A stretch of DNA of 64,000 nt from Bradyrhizobium sp. AZCC 2176 (GTDB taxonomy: Bacteria > Pseudomonadota > Alphaproteobacteria > Rhizobiales > Xanthobacteraceae): contig NZ_JAZHRX010000001.1 of the NCBI RefSeq assembly GCF_036924645.1, positions 2,976,001-3,040,000 on the forward strand, read 5' to 3'. This document shows positions 17,901-25,373 of this stretch, one piece after another. Made by a program: the position numbers and the translations under genes. Each line of letters starts with the position of its first letter. The first letter of the stretch is position 1. The notes under the pieces were generated by a model. It was given only the letters and a program-made list of their open reading frames with translations, made no database searches and was not told where the DNA came from.

Positions 17901-18130
17901 CGTCGTTCGCCTTCATCCTCGGCGTCGTCCCGCTGGTGCTCGCCACGGGCGCCGGCGCCAATGCGCGGAAGTCGATCGGCATCACGGTGTTCTCGGGCAT
18001 GCTGGCCTCGACGTGCCTGGCCGTGCTGTTCGTGCCGACCTTCTTTGTCGTGGTGCAGCGGTTCGAGAACTGGCTCAAGGAGCGCAAGGCGAAGCAGGCA
18101 GGGGCGCAGGCGGCAGGTGTAGCGCATTAG
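14972..18130 (+). CDS. RND efflux permease, HAE1 family
   Basis: 1052 residues, the standard length for AcrB/MexB-type proton-driven drug pumps. It has the N-terminal F-F-I-E-R-P opening, TM4 with the proton-relay pair D-D (about residues 409-410, G-I-V-V-D-D-A-I), and TM10 with the lysine of S-A-K-N-A-I-L-I-V-E (about residue 940). Twelve spans and two large periplasmic loops are evident. It forms a tripartite pump with the upstream adaptor. Substrates are not predictable, and no regulator gene adjoins the operon. A repeat element follows the stop codon. Confidence 0.94.
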   Translation: MISKFFIERPVLSNVIAILMILIGGVSLFRLAVAQYPDVVPPTVQVTTRYPGASAKTVVDTVALPIEQQVNGVEDMLYMQSYSGADGSYSLTVTFKIGTDLNFAQVLVQNRVSSALAQLPQSVQNQGVTVQKKSTAILLFVTLTSPKATYDSLFLSNYATINIRDELSRLPGVGNVTVFGAGQYSMRVWLDPNKLQARNLMPQDVISAIQQQSQQVTAGQVGAPPAPSGQAFQYTLNVSGRLDDTSEFENVIVKTGNSGDVTRVRDVGWVELGAQTYSQIFSLNNKPATGIGVFQSPGANALEVEQAVKKKMEVLAKAFPQDVVYDAPFDTTKFVTESINEVYKTLIEAGLLVLIVILIFLQDWRAMLVPATTVPVTIIGAFAAMAALGFTVNISTLFAIVLAIGIVVDDAIVVVEGAAHNIEKGMSGHDAAISAMDALFAPIIGITLVLISVFLPSAFLPGLTGRMYSQFALVIAATALLSAVNAATLKPTQCALWLRRPVPPEQRNFFYRGFNAVYNRVEAAYSRLIGGLVAHSNVSVICALILIAIGGYGLSRVPTGFIPIEDQGYLLVAVQLPDGAALDRTQRVLTRVSEITGKSAGVEQVITIAGISALDNSSSLANAGVAYLILKEWSARGEGEDLRSLFVGLNEKLSVIKEARILVVPPPPIQGIGNAAGFAMQVQLRDGNSDFSKLQAITGAVVSNASTQSALQRVSSPFRSMVPQFDVEVDRVKAQTMHVTTDQIFSTLSSYMGSSYVNQFNKFGRTFQVYAQGDAQFRLTPRDIEKLTVRNSQGDMIPLGAVAKITSAVGPSLISLYNLYPSATIIGLPATGYSSGQSMNLMEEIAAKTLPPGTGFEWTAMSYQEKVVGGQIYWAFGLALLLVYLVLAGQYESWYAPVSVILAVPLSLLGPMAVLTGLRIENNLYTQIGIILLIALSAKNAILIVEVALELHVRDRKPLLESAIEAARARFRPILMTSFAFILGVVPLVLATGAGANARKSIGITVFSGMLASTCLAVLFVPTFFVVVQRFENWLKERKAKQAGAQAAGVAH

Positions 18131-18232
18131 ATTGTAGGGTGGGCAAAGCGAAGCGTGCCCACCATCATGAGCGCGAATGTAGATGGTGGGCACGGCGCAA
18201 GTGCGCCTTTGCCCACCCTACGGATCGCAATC
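18131..18232. repeat. palindromic intergenic repeat
   Basis: An inverted repeat between convergent genes. TAGGGTGGGCAAAGCG...GTGCCCACCATC on the left mirrors GATGGTGGGCAC...CTTTGCCCACCCTA on the right, each arm about 30 bases, separated by about 15 bases. I recall near-identical copies in many Bradyrhizobium genomes. It may double as a two-way terminator for the pump and the oxidoreductase. Confidence 0.82.
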
Positions 18233-19233
18233 TACACCCTCACCATCCGTTTGCCGCGGTTCTCGCCGGCGAGCAGGCCGATCAACGCTTTCGGTGTGTT
18301 CTCGATCCCGTCGATCACGTCTTCCTGCACTTTCAATTTGCCTGAGGCGACCCAGGACTGCAGGTCGGCGAGCGCCGCGGCGCTCTGGTCCATATAATCC
18401 ATCACGATGAAGCCTTGCATGATAAGGCGTTTCACCACGATCAGGCCGGGCACGCCGCGAGGGCCGTGGGCGGATGGAACGCCGTCATATTGCGAGATCG
18501 CGCCGCAGCAGGCGATGCGGCCGCGGTTGTTCATCAGCGAGAGGCAGGCTTCGAGAATGTCGCCGCCGACATTGTCGAAATAGACGTCGATGCCCTTGGG
18601 GGCCGCAGCGCGAAGCGCCTTGAAGGTCGCGCCGTCCTTGTAATCGACCGCGGCGTCGAAGCCGAGTTCGGAGGTCAGCCACTGGCACTTGTCCTTGCCG
18701 CCGGCAATGCCGATGACGTTGCAGCCCTTGATCTTGGCGATCTGCCCGACGATCGATCCGACCGAACCGGCGGCTGCCGACAACACGACAGTCTCGCCTT
18801 CCCTGGGCTTGCCGACGTGCAGGAGACCGAAATAAGCGGTGAGGCCGGCGATGCCGTAGACGCTGAGCAGATGCGTCATCGGTTCCATCCTCGGCATCTT
18901 CGTGAGATGTTTTGCCGGTACGGCAGCGTAGTCCTGCCAGCCGGTGTCGCCGAACACGATATCTCCAGGGGCAAGTCCGGGCGCCCTCGAGGAAACGACC
19001 TCAGCGATGCTGCCGCCGGCCATCACGGTGTTGGCCTCGACGGCGGCGCGATAGGTGGCGCCGTGCATCCACGCCCGGTTGGCGGCATCGAGCGAGATAT
19101 AGCGCGCCTTCACCAGCACCTCTCCGTCCTTCGGCTCGGGCACCTTCCCGTTGACCATTTTGAAATGCTCGGGGCCGAGCTTGCCGGCCGGCTTCTCGAC
19201 CAGCAGGATTTGACGATTGACCGTGTCGCTCAT
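18232..19233 (-). CDS. NADP-dependent oxidoreductase, MDR superfamily (PTGR/curcumin-reductase-like)
   Basis: A 333-residue zinc-free medium-chain reductase. It opens with N-R-Q-I-L-L-V-E-K-P and carries A-A-A-G-S-V-G-S-I-V-G-Q-I-A-K, the NADP-binding Rossmann loop, near residue 155. F-D-N-V-G-G-D-I-L-E near residue 220 and C-G-A-I-S-Q-Y follow. These are marks of the leukotriene B4 12-hydroxydehydrogenase/prostaglandin reductase group, which reduces alpha,beta-unsaturated ketones and aldehydes. The cellular substrate is unknown. It is divergent from the symporter gene. Confidence 0.88.
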   Translation of the reverse strand: MSDTVNRQILLVEKPAGKLGPEHFKMVNGKVPEPKDGEVLVKARYISLDAANRAWMHGATYRAAVEANTVMAGGSIAEVVSSRAPGLAPGDIVFGDTGWQDYAAVPAKHLTKMPRMEPMTHLLSVYGIAGLTAYFGLLHVGKPREGETVVLSAAAGSVGSIVGQIAKIKGCNVIGIAGGKDKCQWLTSELGFDAAVDYKDGATFKALRAAAPKGIDVYFDNVGGDILEACLSLMNNRGRIACCGAISQYDGVPSAHGPRGVPGLIVVKRLIMQGFIVMDYMDQSAAALADLQSWVASGKLKVQEDVIDGIENTPKALIGLLAGENRGKRMVRV

Positions 19234-19457
19234 GATGTTCTCTCCCCTCGACGTTGTTGTTCTGGCGTTTCCGGATGCAATTGACTGCGCACGAGGCGTT
19301 CAACTGCACAGATTGTGCGCTGCATGAACGCTAGTCGGCGTGTGGACTTTCCACAACAGGAACATTTGAGCAAATCCGCCGGTCTCTGTTGTCTGTTGCA
19401 ACGGTTGTGAAATCTGCCAAGCTCACCCTTTGCCGGTTGCAAAAAGACGGGGGCAAA

Positions 19458-20747
19458 ATGTCCAGCAGGTTCACGCAACTCATCCTGATCGCGATGGCGC
19501 TTGGCATCGTCATGGGGACGGTGGTCTTCAACTATATGCCCGACAGCCGCGTCGAGATCGCGTCATCGGTAAACTTGATCGCCATGCTGTTCCTGCGGCT
19601 GATCAAGATGATCATCGCGCCGCTGGTGTTTGCGACCCTTGTCGGCGGCATCGCGCATATGGGCTCCGGCTCGAAGCTGGGCCGCGTGTTCGCCAAGACG
19701 ATGGGCTGGTTCGTCAGCGCCTCCTTTGTCTCGCTGCTGCTCGGCCTGGTGATGGTCAATTTGCTGCAGCCCGGCGCCAACTTTCCCGGCACGCTGCCTG
19801 ACAAGACACAGTCGACCGGCCTGCCGGTCTCGGCCTTCTCGATCGAAAAGTTCCTGACGCATCTGATCCCGACCTCGATCGCGGACGCGATGGCGCAGAA
19901 CGAAATCCTGCAGATCGTGGTGTTCGCCGTGTTCTTCGCGGTCGCGCTCGGCGCGTTGCCGGATCGCGCCAAGCCGATTCTCGGGCTGATCGACGACCTC
20001 GCCCACATCATGCTGAAAGTCACCGGCTATGTGATGCTGTTCGCGCCGATCGCGGTATGGGCCGCGATCATGGCCACCGTGTCGAAGAACGGCCTCGGCG
20101 TGCTGTGGAAGCTGATCGTGTTCATGGGCGGCTTCTATCTGTCGCTCCTGATCCTGTGGGTCATCCTGGTCGTGGTCGGCTTCATCGTGATCGGGCCGAG
20201 ATACAACCATCTCCTGCGCTTGATCCGCGAGCCGCTGATGATCGCGTTCTCGACCGCGTCGTCGGAGGCCGCTTATCCGAAGACGTTGGAGGGCCTCAAC
20301 CGCTTCGGCGCCTCGTCGCGGATTTCCGCCTTCGTGCTGCCGCTCGGCTACTCGTTCAACCTCGACGGCACGATGATGTATTGTACCTTTGCCAGCGTCT
20401 TCATCGCGCAGACCTACCAAATCGACATGTCGCTCGGCACGCAGTTGGCGATGCTGGCAACGCTGATGATCACCTCAAAGGGCGTTGCCGGCGTGCCGCG
20501 GGCGTCGCTGGTGGTGATCGCCTCGACACTCAGCCAGTTCGGCATTCCCGAGGCTGGCCTGCTGATGATCATGGGCATCGACACGTTCCTCGATATGGGA
20601 CGCAGCGCCACCAACGTGATCGGCAATTCGCTGGCGACCGCCGTGGTCGCGAAATGGGAAGGCGAGCTGAAGCCGGAGCACGAGCTCGGACCGGATGACG
20701 TCGTTCCCGACGATGTGGTTCCGGGTGATCCGGTGGCCGCTCATTGA
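19458..20747 (+). CDS. dicarboxylate/amino acid:cation symporter (DAACS family)
   Basis: A 429-residue membrane protein of the GltP/DctA family. It has the Ser-rich re-entrant segment (F-S-T-A-S-S-E-A-A-Y-P-K-T-L near residue 280), N-L-D-G-T-M-M-Y (cation/substrate motif), the second re-entrant loop S-K-G-V-A-G-V-P-R-A, and D-x-x-L-D-M-G-R-S-A-T-N-V in the last helices. It imports glutamate, aspartate or C4-dicarboxylates with protons or sodium. The ATG at 19458 follows ACGGGGG. The frame is open 69 bases upstream but without a ribosome site. A solitary periplasmic binding protein follows 11 bases downstream. Confidence 0.9.
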   Translation: MSSRFTQLILIAMALGIVMGTVVFNYMPDSRVEIASSVNLIAMLFLRLIKMIIAPLVFATLVGGIAHMGSGSKLGRVFAKTMGWFVSASFVSLLLGLVMVNLLQPGANFPGTLPDKTQSTGLPVSAFSIEKFLTHLIPTSIADAMAQNEILQIVVFAVFFAVALGALPDRAKPILGLIDDLAHIMLKVTGYVMLFAPIAVWAAIMATVSKNGLGVLWKLIVFMGGFYLSLLILWVILVVVGFIVIGPRYNHLLRLIREPLMIAFSTASSEAAYPKTLEGLNRFGASSRISAFVLPLGYSFNLDGTMMYCTFASVFIAQTYQIDMSLGTQLAMLATLMITSKGVAGVPRASLVVIASTLSQFGIPEAGLLMIMGIDTFLDMGRSATNVIGNSLATAVVAKWEGELKPEHELGPDDVVPDDVVPGDPVAAH

Positions 20748-20758
20748 TGGGGAGATGC

Positions 20759-21682
20759 ATGCATCGATACCCAGGGAGGTTGGCAGGAGTCGGCGGGATG
20801 CTGCTGGCCGCCTGCCTGCTGGCCACGCCGGCGTCCGCCCAGACCGCCAGCGAAGGGCTCAGCCCGACGCTTGCCAACATCAAGCGGACGCATACCGTGC
20901 GTCTCGGCTATCGCGAGAGCTCGCCGCCGTTCTCGTTCTTGGACCACTCCAACCGTCCGATCGGCTACAGCCTCGAACTCTGCGAGGCGATCGTCGAGGA
21001 GATTGGCGTCGAGGTCGACGACGCCAACCTCAAGGTCGAATACGTCAAGGTCACCTCGGACGACCGCATTCCGGCGGTGACGGAGAACAAGATTGATCTC
21101 GAATGCGGGTCGACCACGGCCAATGCCGAGCGCGCCAGGCTGGTGGCGTTCTCGCCGCTGATATTCGTGGCCGGCACCAAGCTGATGGTGCCCAAAGCGT
21201 CTTCGATCTCGGCGCCCACCGATCTGAAGGGCAAGACCGTGGTGGTGACCAAAGGCACCACCAACGAGCAGGCGATGCACACCATCGACAAGAAGTTTTC
21301 GCTCGGGCTGAACATCGTAACCGCGCCGGATCACGAACAATCCTACCGGATGCTGGCGGACGGCAAGGCCGACGCGTTCGCGACCGATGATATCCTGCTC
21401 CATGGCCTGATCGCGCGGCACAAGGCGCAGGCCTACTTCAAGGTCATCGGCGAGTATCTGTCCTACGATCCCTACGGCATCATGTTCCGCAAGGGCGAGC
21501 CGCAGATGAAAGCTGTGGTCGAGCGCACCTTCCAGAAGCTTGGCTCGGGCCGTGATCTGATTCCGCTCTACAACAAATGGTTCGTCGCGCGGTTGCCGAC
21601 TGGCGAGAAGCTTGGCGTCTCGATCTCGCCGCAACTCGAGGAAGCCTTCAAGGTGCTCGACGGGACGCAGGGGAACAATTAG
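20759..21682 (+). CDS. amino acid-type periplasmic substrate-binding protein without ABC partners
   Basis: A 307-residue exported protein of the family-3 solute-binding fold (GltI/AapJ-like). It has a signal peptide to about A-S-A-Q, then V-R-L-G-Y-R-E-S-S-P-P-F-S-F, G-Y-S-x-E-L-C, and the hinge segment E-C-G-S-T-T-A-N-A-E-R-A. This fold usually binds glutamate, aspartate or glutamine for an ABC importer. Here no permease or ATPase follows: the next gene is convergent and ends one base away. The start at 20759 follows GGGGAGA. It appears co-transcribed with the DAACS symporter. Confidence 0.87.
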   Translation: MHRYPGRLAGVGGMLLAACLLATPASAQTASEGLSPTLANIKRTHTVRLGYRESSPPFSFLDHSNRPIGYSLELCEAIVEEIGVEVDDANLKVEYVKVTSDDRIPAVTENKIDLECGSTTANAERARLVAFSPLIFVAGTKLMVPKASSISAPTDLKGKTVVVTKGTTNEQAMHTIDKKFSLGLNIVTAPDHEQSYRMLADGKADAFATDDILLHGLIARHKAQAYFKVIGEYLSYDPYGIMFRKGEPQMKAVVERTFQKLGSGRDLIPLYNKWFVARLPTGEKLGVSISPQLEEAFKVLDGTQGNN

Positions 21683-21683
21683 T

Positions 21684-23000
21684 TCAGAAGAAATGCAGGT
21701 CTTGCGGACGCCCGCCGCGGGCGGCCGTTGCGTATTCGATCGCCAGAAAAAGTCCGCCGGCGACATAAATTTTTCGTTGCTGCAGCTTGGCCAGTTCCTG
21801 CGCCAGTCGCACCGCGTCCTCGATTGTCGGGGCGACATGAATATCCGCTTCGGGATTGCCGCGCCGTGCCGCGGCAGCGATGCCTTCGGTTTCGGCGCCC
21901 TTGTGGTACGCCGCCGCGCAGATGATGATGCTGAAGGAGGGCGCTAGCGCGCCAACAATTTCGTCCGCCTTCTTGTCTCGCGATGCGCCGGTGACGAGAA
22001 TCCAGCCATCCGCGCCGTGGATCGTCAGCAGACTTGCGAGCGATTGCCGAATGCCGTCGGGGGTATGGCCGACGTCGATTACGGTGAGCGGATCGTGCTG
22101 GATGATTTCGAGCCGGCCGGGCCAGCGCGCATCGCGCAGACCGGCACGTATCGCGATCTCGATTCGATCGGCAGCCTTGCGGGGCCGCTCGCGTTGCAGC
22201 CAGAGCAGGAACACGGCGACCGCAATGGCGGCGTTGTTGAACTGGAATGCGCCGGGGAGGCTCACTTCGAGGTGGCGATAATCATGATGCCCGAACCGGA
22301 AATCGAAATGCTGGCCTGAGGCCGCTGTGATCTCGTTGTCGATACCGACTTCATCGCGGACGAATAGCGAAGTGCGTCTGGCTGAGCGATTATACTCGAC
22401 GAGATGCGGCCGCAGGTTTTGACAGTTCTCGCCATAGACAATCGTCCCACCGGCGGTGCAGGCGTCGCTCTTGTCCGATACGATCAGTTCAAGCGAATTG
22501 CCGAGCAATTCGACATGTTCATAGTCGATCGAGGTGACGCAGGTCTGGCGCGCACCGACCATACGCGATACGTCGTAGCGCCCGCCGATGCCGGCCTCGA
22601 ACACCACGAAGTCGCATTGGCTCTCCTGAAAGTGCAGGCAGGCCAGTGCAAACAGCGCTTCGAAAGCACCGAACTTCTGGCCCATCGCTTTCGAGACGTT
22701 TGCGATGGCAGCTTCGACCCGCAGTTTCAGGCGAGTGAGCGCATCGTCTTCTATCTCGACGCCGTCGATCTGAATCCGTTCGTTGAAACGAAAAAGATGC
22801 GGGGAGGTGAAGAGGCCGGTCCGCAGGCCATACGCGTGGGCGATAGCGGCGCACATCGCCGCGGTGCTGCCCTTGCCGTTCGAGCCGGTCACCACCACCG
22901 AGGCGCGCTGCAGCCGCGCGCGATCGATTCCGAGCGCCTCCAATAATCCGGCCATGCGCGCGAGGCAGATGCCATCGCCATATTTCGGCAGGTCGAACAC
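21684..23000 (-). CDS. FolC-like Mur ligase family protein
   Basis: 438 residues with the folylpolyglutamate/dihydrofolate synthase layout. The ATP loop T-G-S-N-G-K-G-S-T is at residues 38-46, T-S-P-H-L-F-R-F-N-E-R-I near residue 65, and the C-terminal domain motif is D-V-G-H-T-P-D-G, closer to MurE (H-T-P-D) than to the D-G-A-H-N-P of true FolC. These enzymes join an amino acid to a carboxylate using ATP. It starts at GTG, whose first base is the last base of the upstream ATP-grasp gene's stop codon, so the two must be co-translated. The pairing argues against a folate role. Substrates are unknown. Confidence 0.8.
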   Translation of the reverse strand: MFDLPKYGDGICLARMAGLLEALGIDRARLQRASVVVTGSNGKGSTAAMCAAIAHAYGLRTGLFTSPHLFRFNERIQIDGVEIEDDALTRLKLRVEAAIANVSKAMGQKFGAFEALFALACLHFQESQCDFVVFEAGIGGRYDVSRMVGARQTCVTSIDYEHVELLGNSLELIVSDKSDACTAGGTIVYGENCQNLRPHLVEYNRSARRTSLFVRDEVGIDNEITAASGQHFDFRFGHHDYRHLEVSLPGAFQFNNAAIAVAVFLLWLQRERPRKAADRIEIAIRAGLRDARWPGRLEIIQHDPLTVIDVGHTPDGIRQSLASLLTIHGADGWILVTGASRDKKADEIVGALAPSFSIIICAAAYHKGAETEGIAAAARRGNPEADIHVAPTIEDAVRLAQELAKLQQRKIYVAGGLFLAIEYATAARGGRPQDLHFF

Positions 23001-23998
23001 TACAGCAGCCCCATGGCGGAGAAGGTGTGATGCCAGATTTTTAGAATGAGATCGCCGCGATTGGATTCTTCCAGCAGCCGGATCGCGGGATTGGAGTTGA
23101 CCTCGATGATCTCGATAGCCTCGGGATTGCCGCCGATATCGACGAACATGTCGATGGCCGCGACGCGAAGTCCGATCGCACGCGCGGCCTGCCGCGCCAA
23201 TGTGATGGCCTTTTCGGATGGCGTCGGCGCCAGCACCATGGTGCCGCCGGCGCTCAGATTCATGCGCCCGGGAATCTCCCGCCGCTCTGCCTTTGCAGGA
23301 ATGGCATCGAGCGACGGATCGCGGTCCGGCATTGAAGCTGGCGACAGGCCGCGGGCGCGCAGGGCGTCGTTATGGGCGGTGAGCAGTTCACGAACGGTGT
23401 GCACGCCGTCACCCGTGACGGACGGCGGATATTTTCGCGCGCAATAGAGCACGTCATCGTCGAGCAGGAAAACGCGATACTCGGTACCTTCGACGATCGG
23501 CTGGATCAGCACCGCGTCGTAATACTTCATCACCTCATCGAGATAGCGAACCAGCGCGGCTTCGCCGTGGACGGCTTGCGCGAAATCGCCGCGCGATCCC
23601 GCAAGCGGCTTGACAAAGGCCGATCCGCCCAACCTCCTGAAACAGTCGATGGCGTCGCTGCGCTCATGGCCCGCCGGGCGATGTGCACGGTGGCGGGCGT
23701 GCAGGAAGAAATACTCACCGGCGAGCGCCGGTACGCCGGCTTCCCGCAAAATCCTGCTTGCAAAGTGTTTATCGGACGCCAGCGTCGAAGCGGTCGCGTT
23801 GTTCTGCGGATACCAGGAGCATCGGCCGGCGCCGAAATAAAGCCGCCTGTCGCGCGAGGCCGTGCTGAACAACAATCCCGATCCGCCGTCGAAGTCGCGA
23901 AATTCCAGCCCGAATTCGGCAGAGGCAAATTCGGCATAGACCGCCTGGTCCGGATAGAAGCCCGGTTTTCCCTTTCGAAACTCAGTTGGGCTTCGCAT
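23000..23998 (-). CDS. ATP-grasp carboxylate-amine ligase (cyanophycin/glutathione synthetase-like)
   Basis: A 332-residue protein. An ATP-grasp core runs from about residue 90: S-D-K-H-F-A-S-R-I-L, then F-V-K-P-L-A-G-S-R-G-D-F, and I-Q-P-I-V-E-G-T-E-Y-R-V-F. It also has V-T-G-D-G-V-H-T-V-R-E-L-L, a motif shared by cyanophycin synthetase and the GshF-type glutathione synthetase, and the metal site E-I-I-E-V-N-S-N-P-A-I near residue 308. It would form an acyl-phosphate and couple it to an amine. It overlaps the downstream FolC-like ligase by one base. The pair resembles the two ligase domains of cyanophycin synthetase split over two genes, but the product is unknown. Confidence 0.8.
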   Translation of the reverse strand: MRSPTEFRKGKPGFYPDQAVYAEFASAEFGLEFRDFDGGSGLLFSTASRDRRLYFGAGRCSWYPQNNATASTLASDKHFASRILREAGVPALAGEYFFLHARHRAHRPAGHERSDAIDCFRRLGGSAFVKPLAGSRGDFAQAVHGEAALVRYLDEVMKYYDAVLIQPIVEGTEYRVFLLDDDVLYCARKYPPSVTGDGVHTVRELLTAHNDALRARGLSPASMPDRDPSLDAIPAKAERREIPGRMNLSAGGTMVLAPTPSEKAITLARQAARAIGLRVAAIDMFVDIGGNPEAIEIIEVNSNPAIRLLEESNRGDLILKIWHHTFSAMGLL

Positions 23999-24287
23999 GC
24001 GATCTCTTTCGAAACGCTCTTAATTCGACGTGGTCATTTATTGCCAGATCGGCGCCGAATTCAGCAAGTTAATTGCGTGAGAAAGCGTTAACGAAGCGAA
24101 TCGAACCTTTTTGCAAATTAGACCGACAGCCATTCCGAGTTCTCAATTGTGCTGCAGGTCATATTGACTATGTGTCTGCCGTGCGCAAATGAAGCGCCAA
24201 ATCGCCGATGATTTCACTGATTTTTGGCTCTTCGAGGCCCGAAAGCCGAAACGTTCTACATCGAGACGTCAGGAAAAACGAAAACCC

Positions 24288-25061
24288 ATGAGCGCATTCT
24301 ATAGAGAGAAGGTTCTTTCTGTTCGTCACTGGACCGATACGCTTTTCAGCTTCCGGGCTACCCGCGATTCCGGTTTTCGCTTCCAGAACGGTCAATTTGC
24401 GATGATCGGCCTCGAGGTCGAGGGCCGGCCGCTTCTGCGCGCCTATAGCATGGCGAGCGCCAATCACGAGGAAGAACTCGAGTTCTTCTCCATCAAGGTC
24501 GCAGACGGGCCGCTGACCTCGAAGCTGCAGAAGATCCGCGAAGGCGATGAGATCCTGGTGGGCCGCAAGGCGACCGGCACGCTGATCACCGACAATTTGA
24601 TTCCGGGCAAGCGCCTGCTGCTGCTCTCGACCGGAACCGGTCTCGCGCCGTTCGCGAGCCTGATCAAGGATCCCGACGTCTATGAGCGGTTCGAGACCAT
24701 CGTGCTCGTTCACGGCTGCCGCCAGGTGTCCGAACTCGCCTATGGCGAGGAGCTGGTCGCCAAGCTGCGCGAGGACGAACTGTTCGGACCTCTGCTGTCG
24801 GAGAAACTGCTGTATTACCCGACGGTGACCCGCGAGCCGTTCCGCAACCGCGGCCGCATCACCGACCTGATCTCGTCGGAGCAGTTGTTCAACGACATTC
24901 ACCAGGCGCCGCTCAATATCGAGACCGACCGCATCATGATGTGCGGCAGCCCGGGGATGCTGGAAGAGCTGAAGCAGATGTTCGAATCCGGCGGATTCCT
25001 CGAAGGCAGCGGCAACACGCCCGGCCATTTCGTGATCGAAAAGGCGTTCGTCGAGCGTTGA
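24288..25061 (+). CDS. fpr: ferredoxin--NADP(+) reductase
   Basis: 257 residues, the usual size of the bacterial subclass-I enzyme. The FAD site is R-A-Y-S-M-A-S near residue 50, G-P-L-T-S-K-L follows, and the NADP domain has L-L-S-T-G-T-G-L-A-P-F near residue 108 and M-M-C-G-S-P-G-M near residue 222. It ends F-V-E-R as in alphaproteobacterial homologues. It moves electrons between NADPH and ferredoxin or flavodoxin, and is often tied to oxidative stress or nitrogen fixation. A longer frame begins at 24189, but the conserved start M-S-A-F-Y-R-E-K-V is at 24288. It is divergent from the ATP-grasp gene. Confidence 0.92.
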   Translation: MSAFYREKVLSVRHWTDTLFSFRATRDSGFRFQNGQFAMIGLEVEGRPLLRAYSMASANHEEELEFFSIKVADGPLTSKLQKIREGDEILVGRKATGTLITDNLIPGKRLLLLSTGTGLAPFASLIKDPDVYERFETIVLVHGCRQVSELAYGEELVAKLREDELFGPLLSEKLLYYPTVTREPFRNRGRITDLISSEQLFNDIHQAPLNIETDRIMMCGSPGMLEELKQMFESGGFLEGSGNTPGHFVIEKAFVER

Positions 25062-25373
25062 GACGATCGAACCTTTATTCTTTGTCGTCCCTGCGAAAAG
25101 CAGGGACGACGTGCCGCGAGATCCTCGCTCGCACCCAGTAGTTCCCCCCACGCTCTCACTGCTATAATCACCCCTGCACGCCGCGCGGCCTGACTGGCCA
25201 GGGGGCCTGGCCGTTACGCTGCACTGCAAAAGCGACAGGTTTATTAAAGCCGCCAACTATTTTTTTGAGCCGACGTCACTTCCGCGAGTGCCGCGCCGTA
25301 TATCGTGTAGCGCTCGTTCCCGCGGTTGGACTAAGCTGGCGCCGGCGACGCGACAATACGGCTGAGGGATTCC
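25062..25373. other. intergenic region, no gene seen
   Basis: 312 bases between the reductase and glutamate-synthase-like genes. It holds a perfect hairpin (25084-25110) close to the reductase stop. The rest has no convincing ORF. A short T-rich stretch at 25259-25265 is the only other notable feature. It presumably carries the promoter of the gene at 25374. Confidence 0.6.
25084..25110. terminator. hairpin, likely terminator and repeat-family remnant
   Basis: GTCGTCCCTGC and GCAGGGACGAC form a perfect 11-base-pair stem with a GAAAA loop, 22 bases after the fpr stop codon. No clear T-run follows. The arm sequence matches the ends of the repeats at 8808-8930 and 27171-27210, so it may be a shortened copy of that family. 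Confidence 0.6.

Noticed and set aside
21684..23000. Annotation as the housekeeping folC
   Set aside because: Coupling to an ATP-grasp ligase and the H-T-P-D motif argue for a different substrate, so no gene symbol was given.
23000..23998. Cyanophycin synthetase
   Set aside because: Only the ATP-grasp part is present, the Mur partner is FolC-like, and no cyanophycinase is nearby, so only relatedness is claimed.
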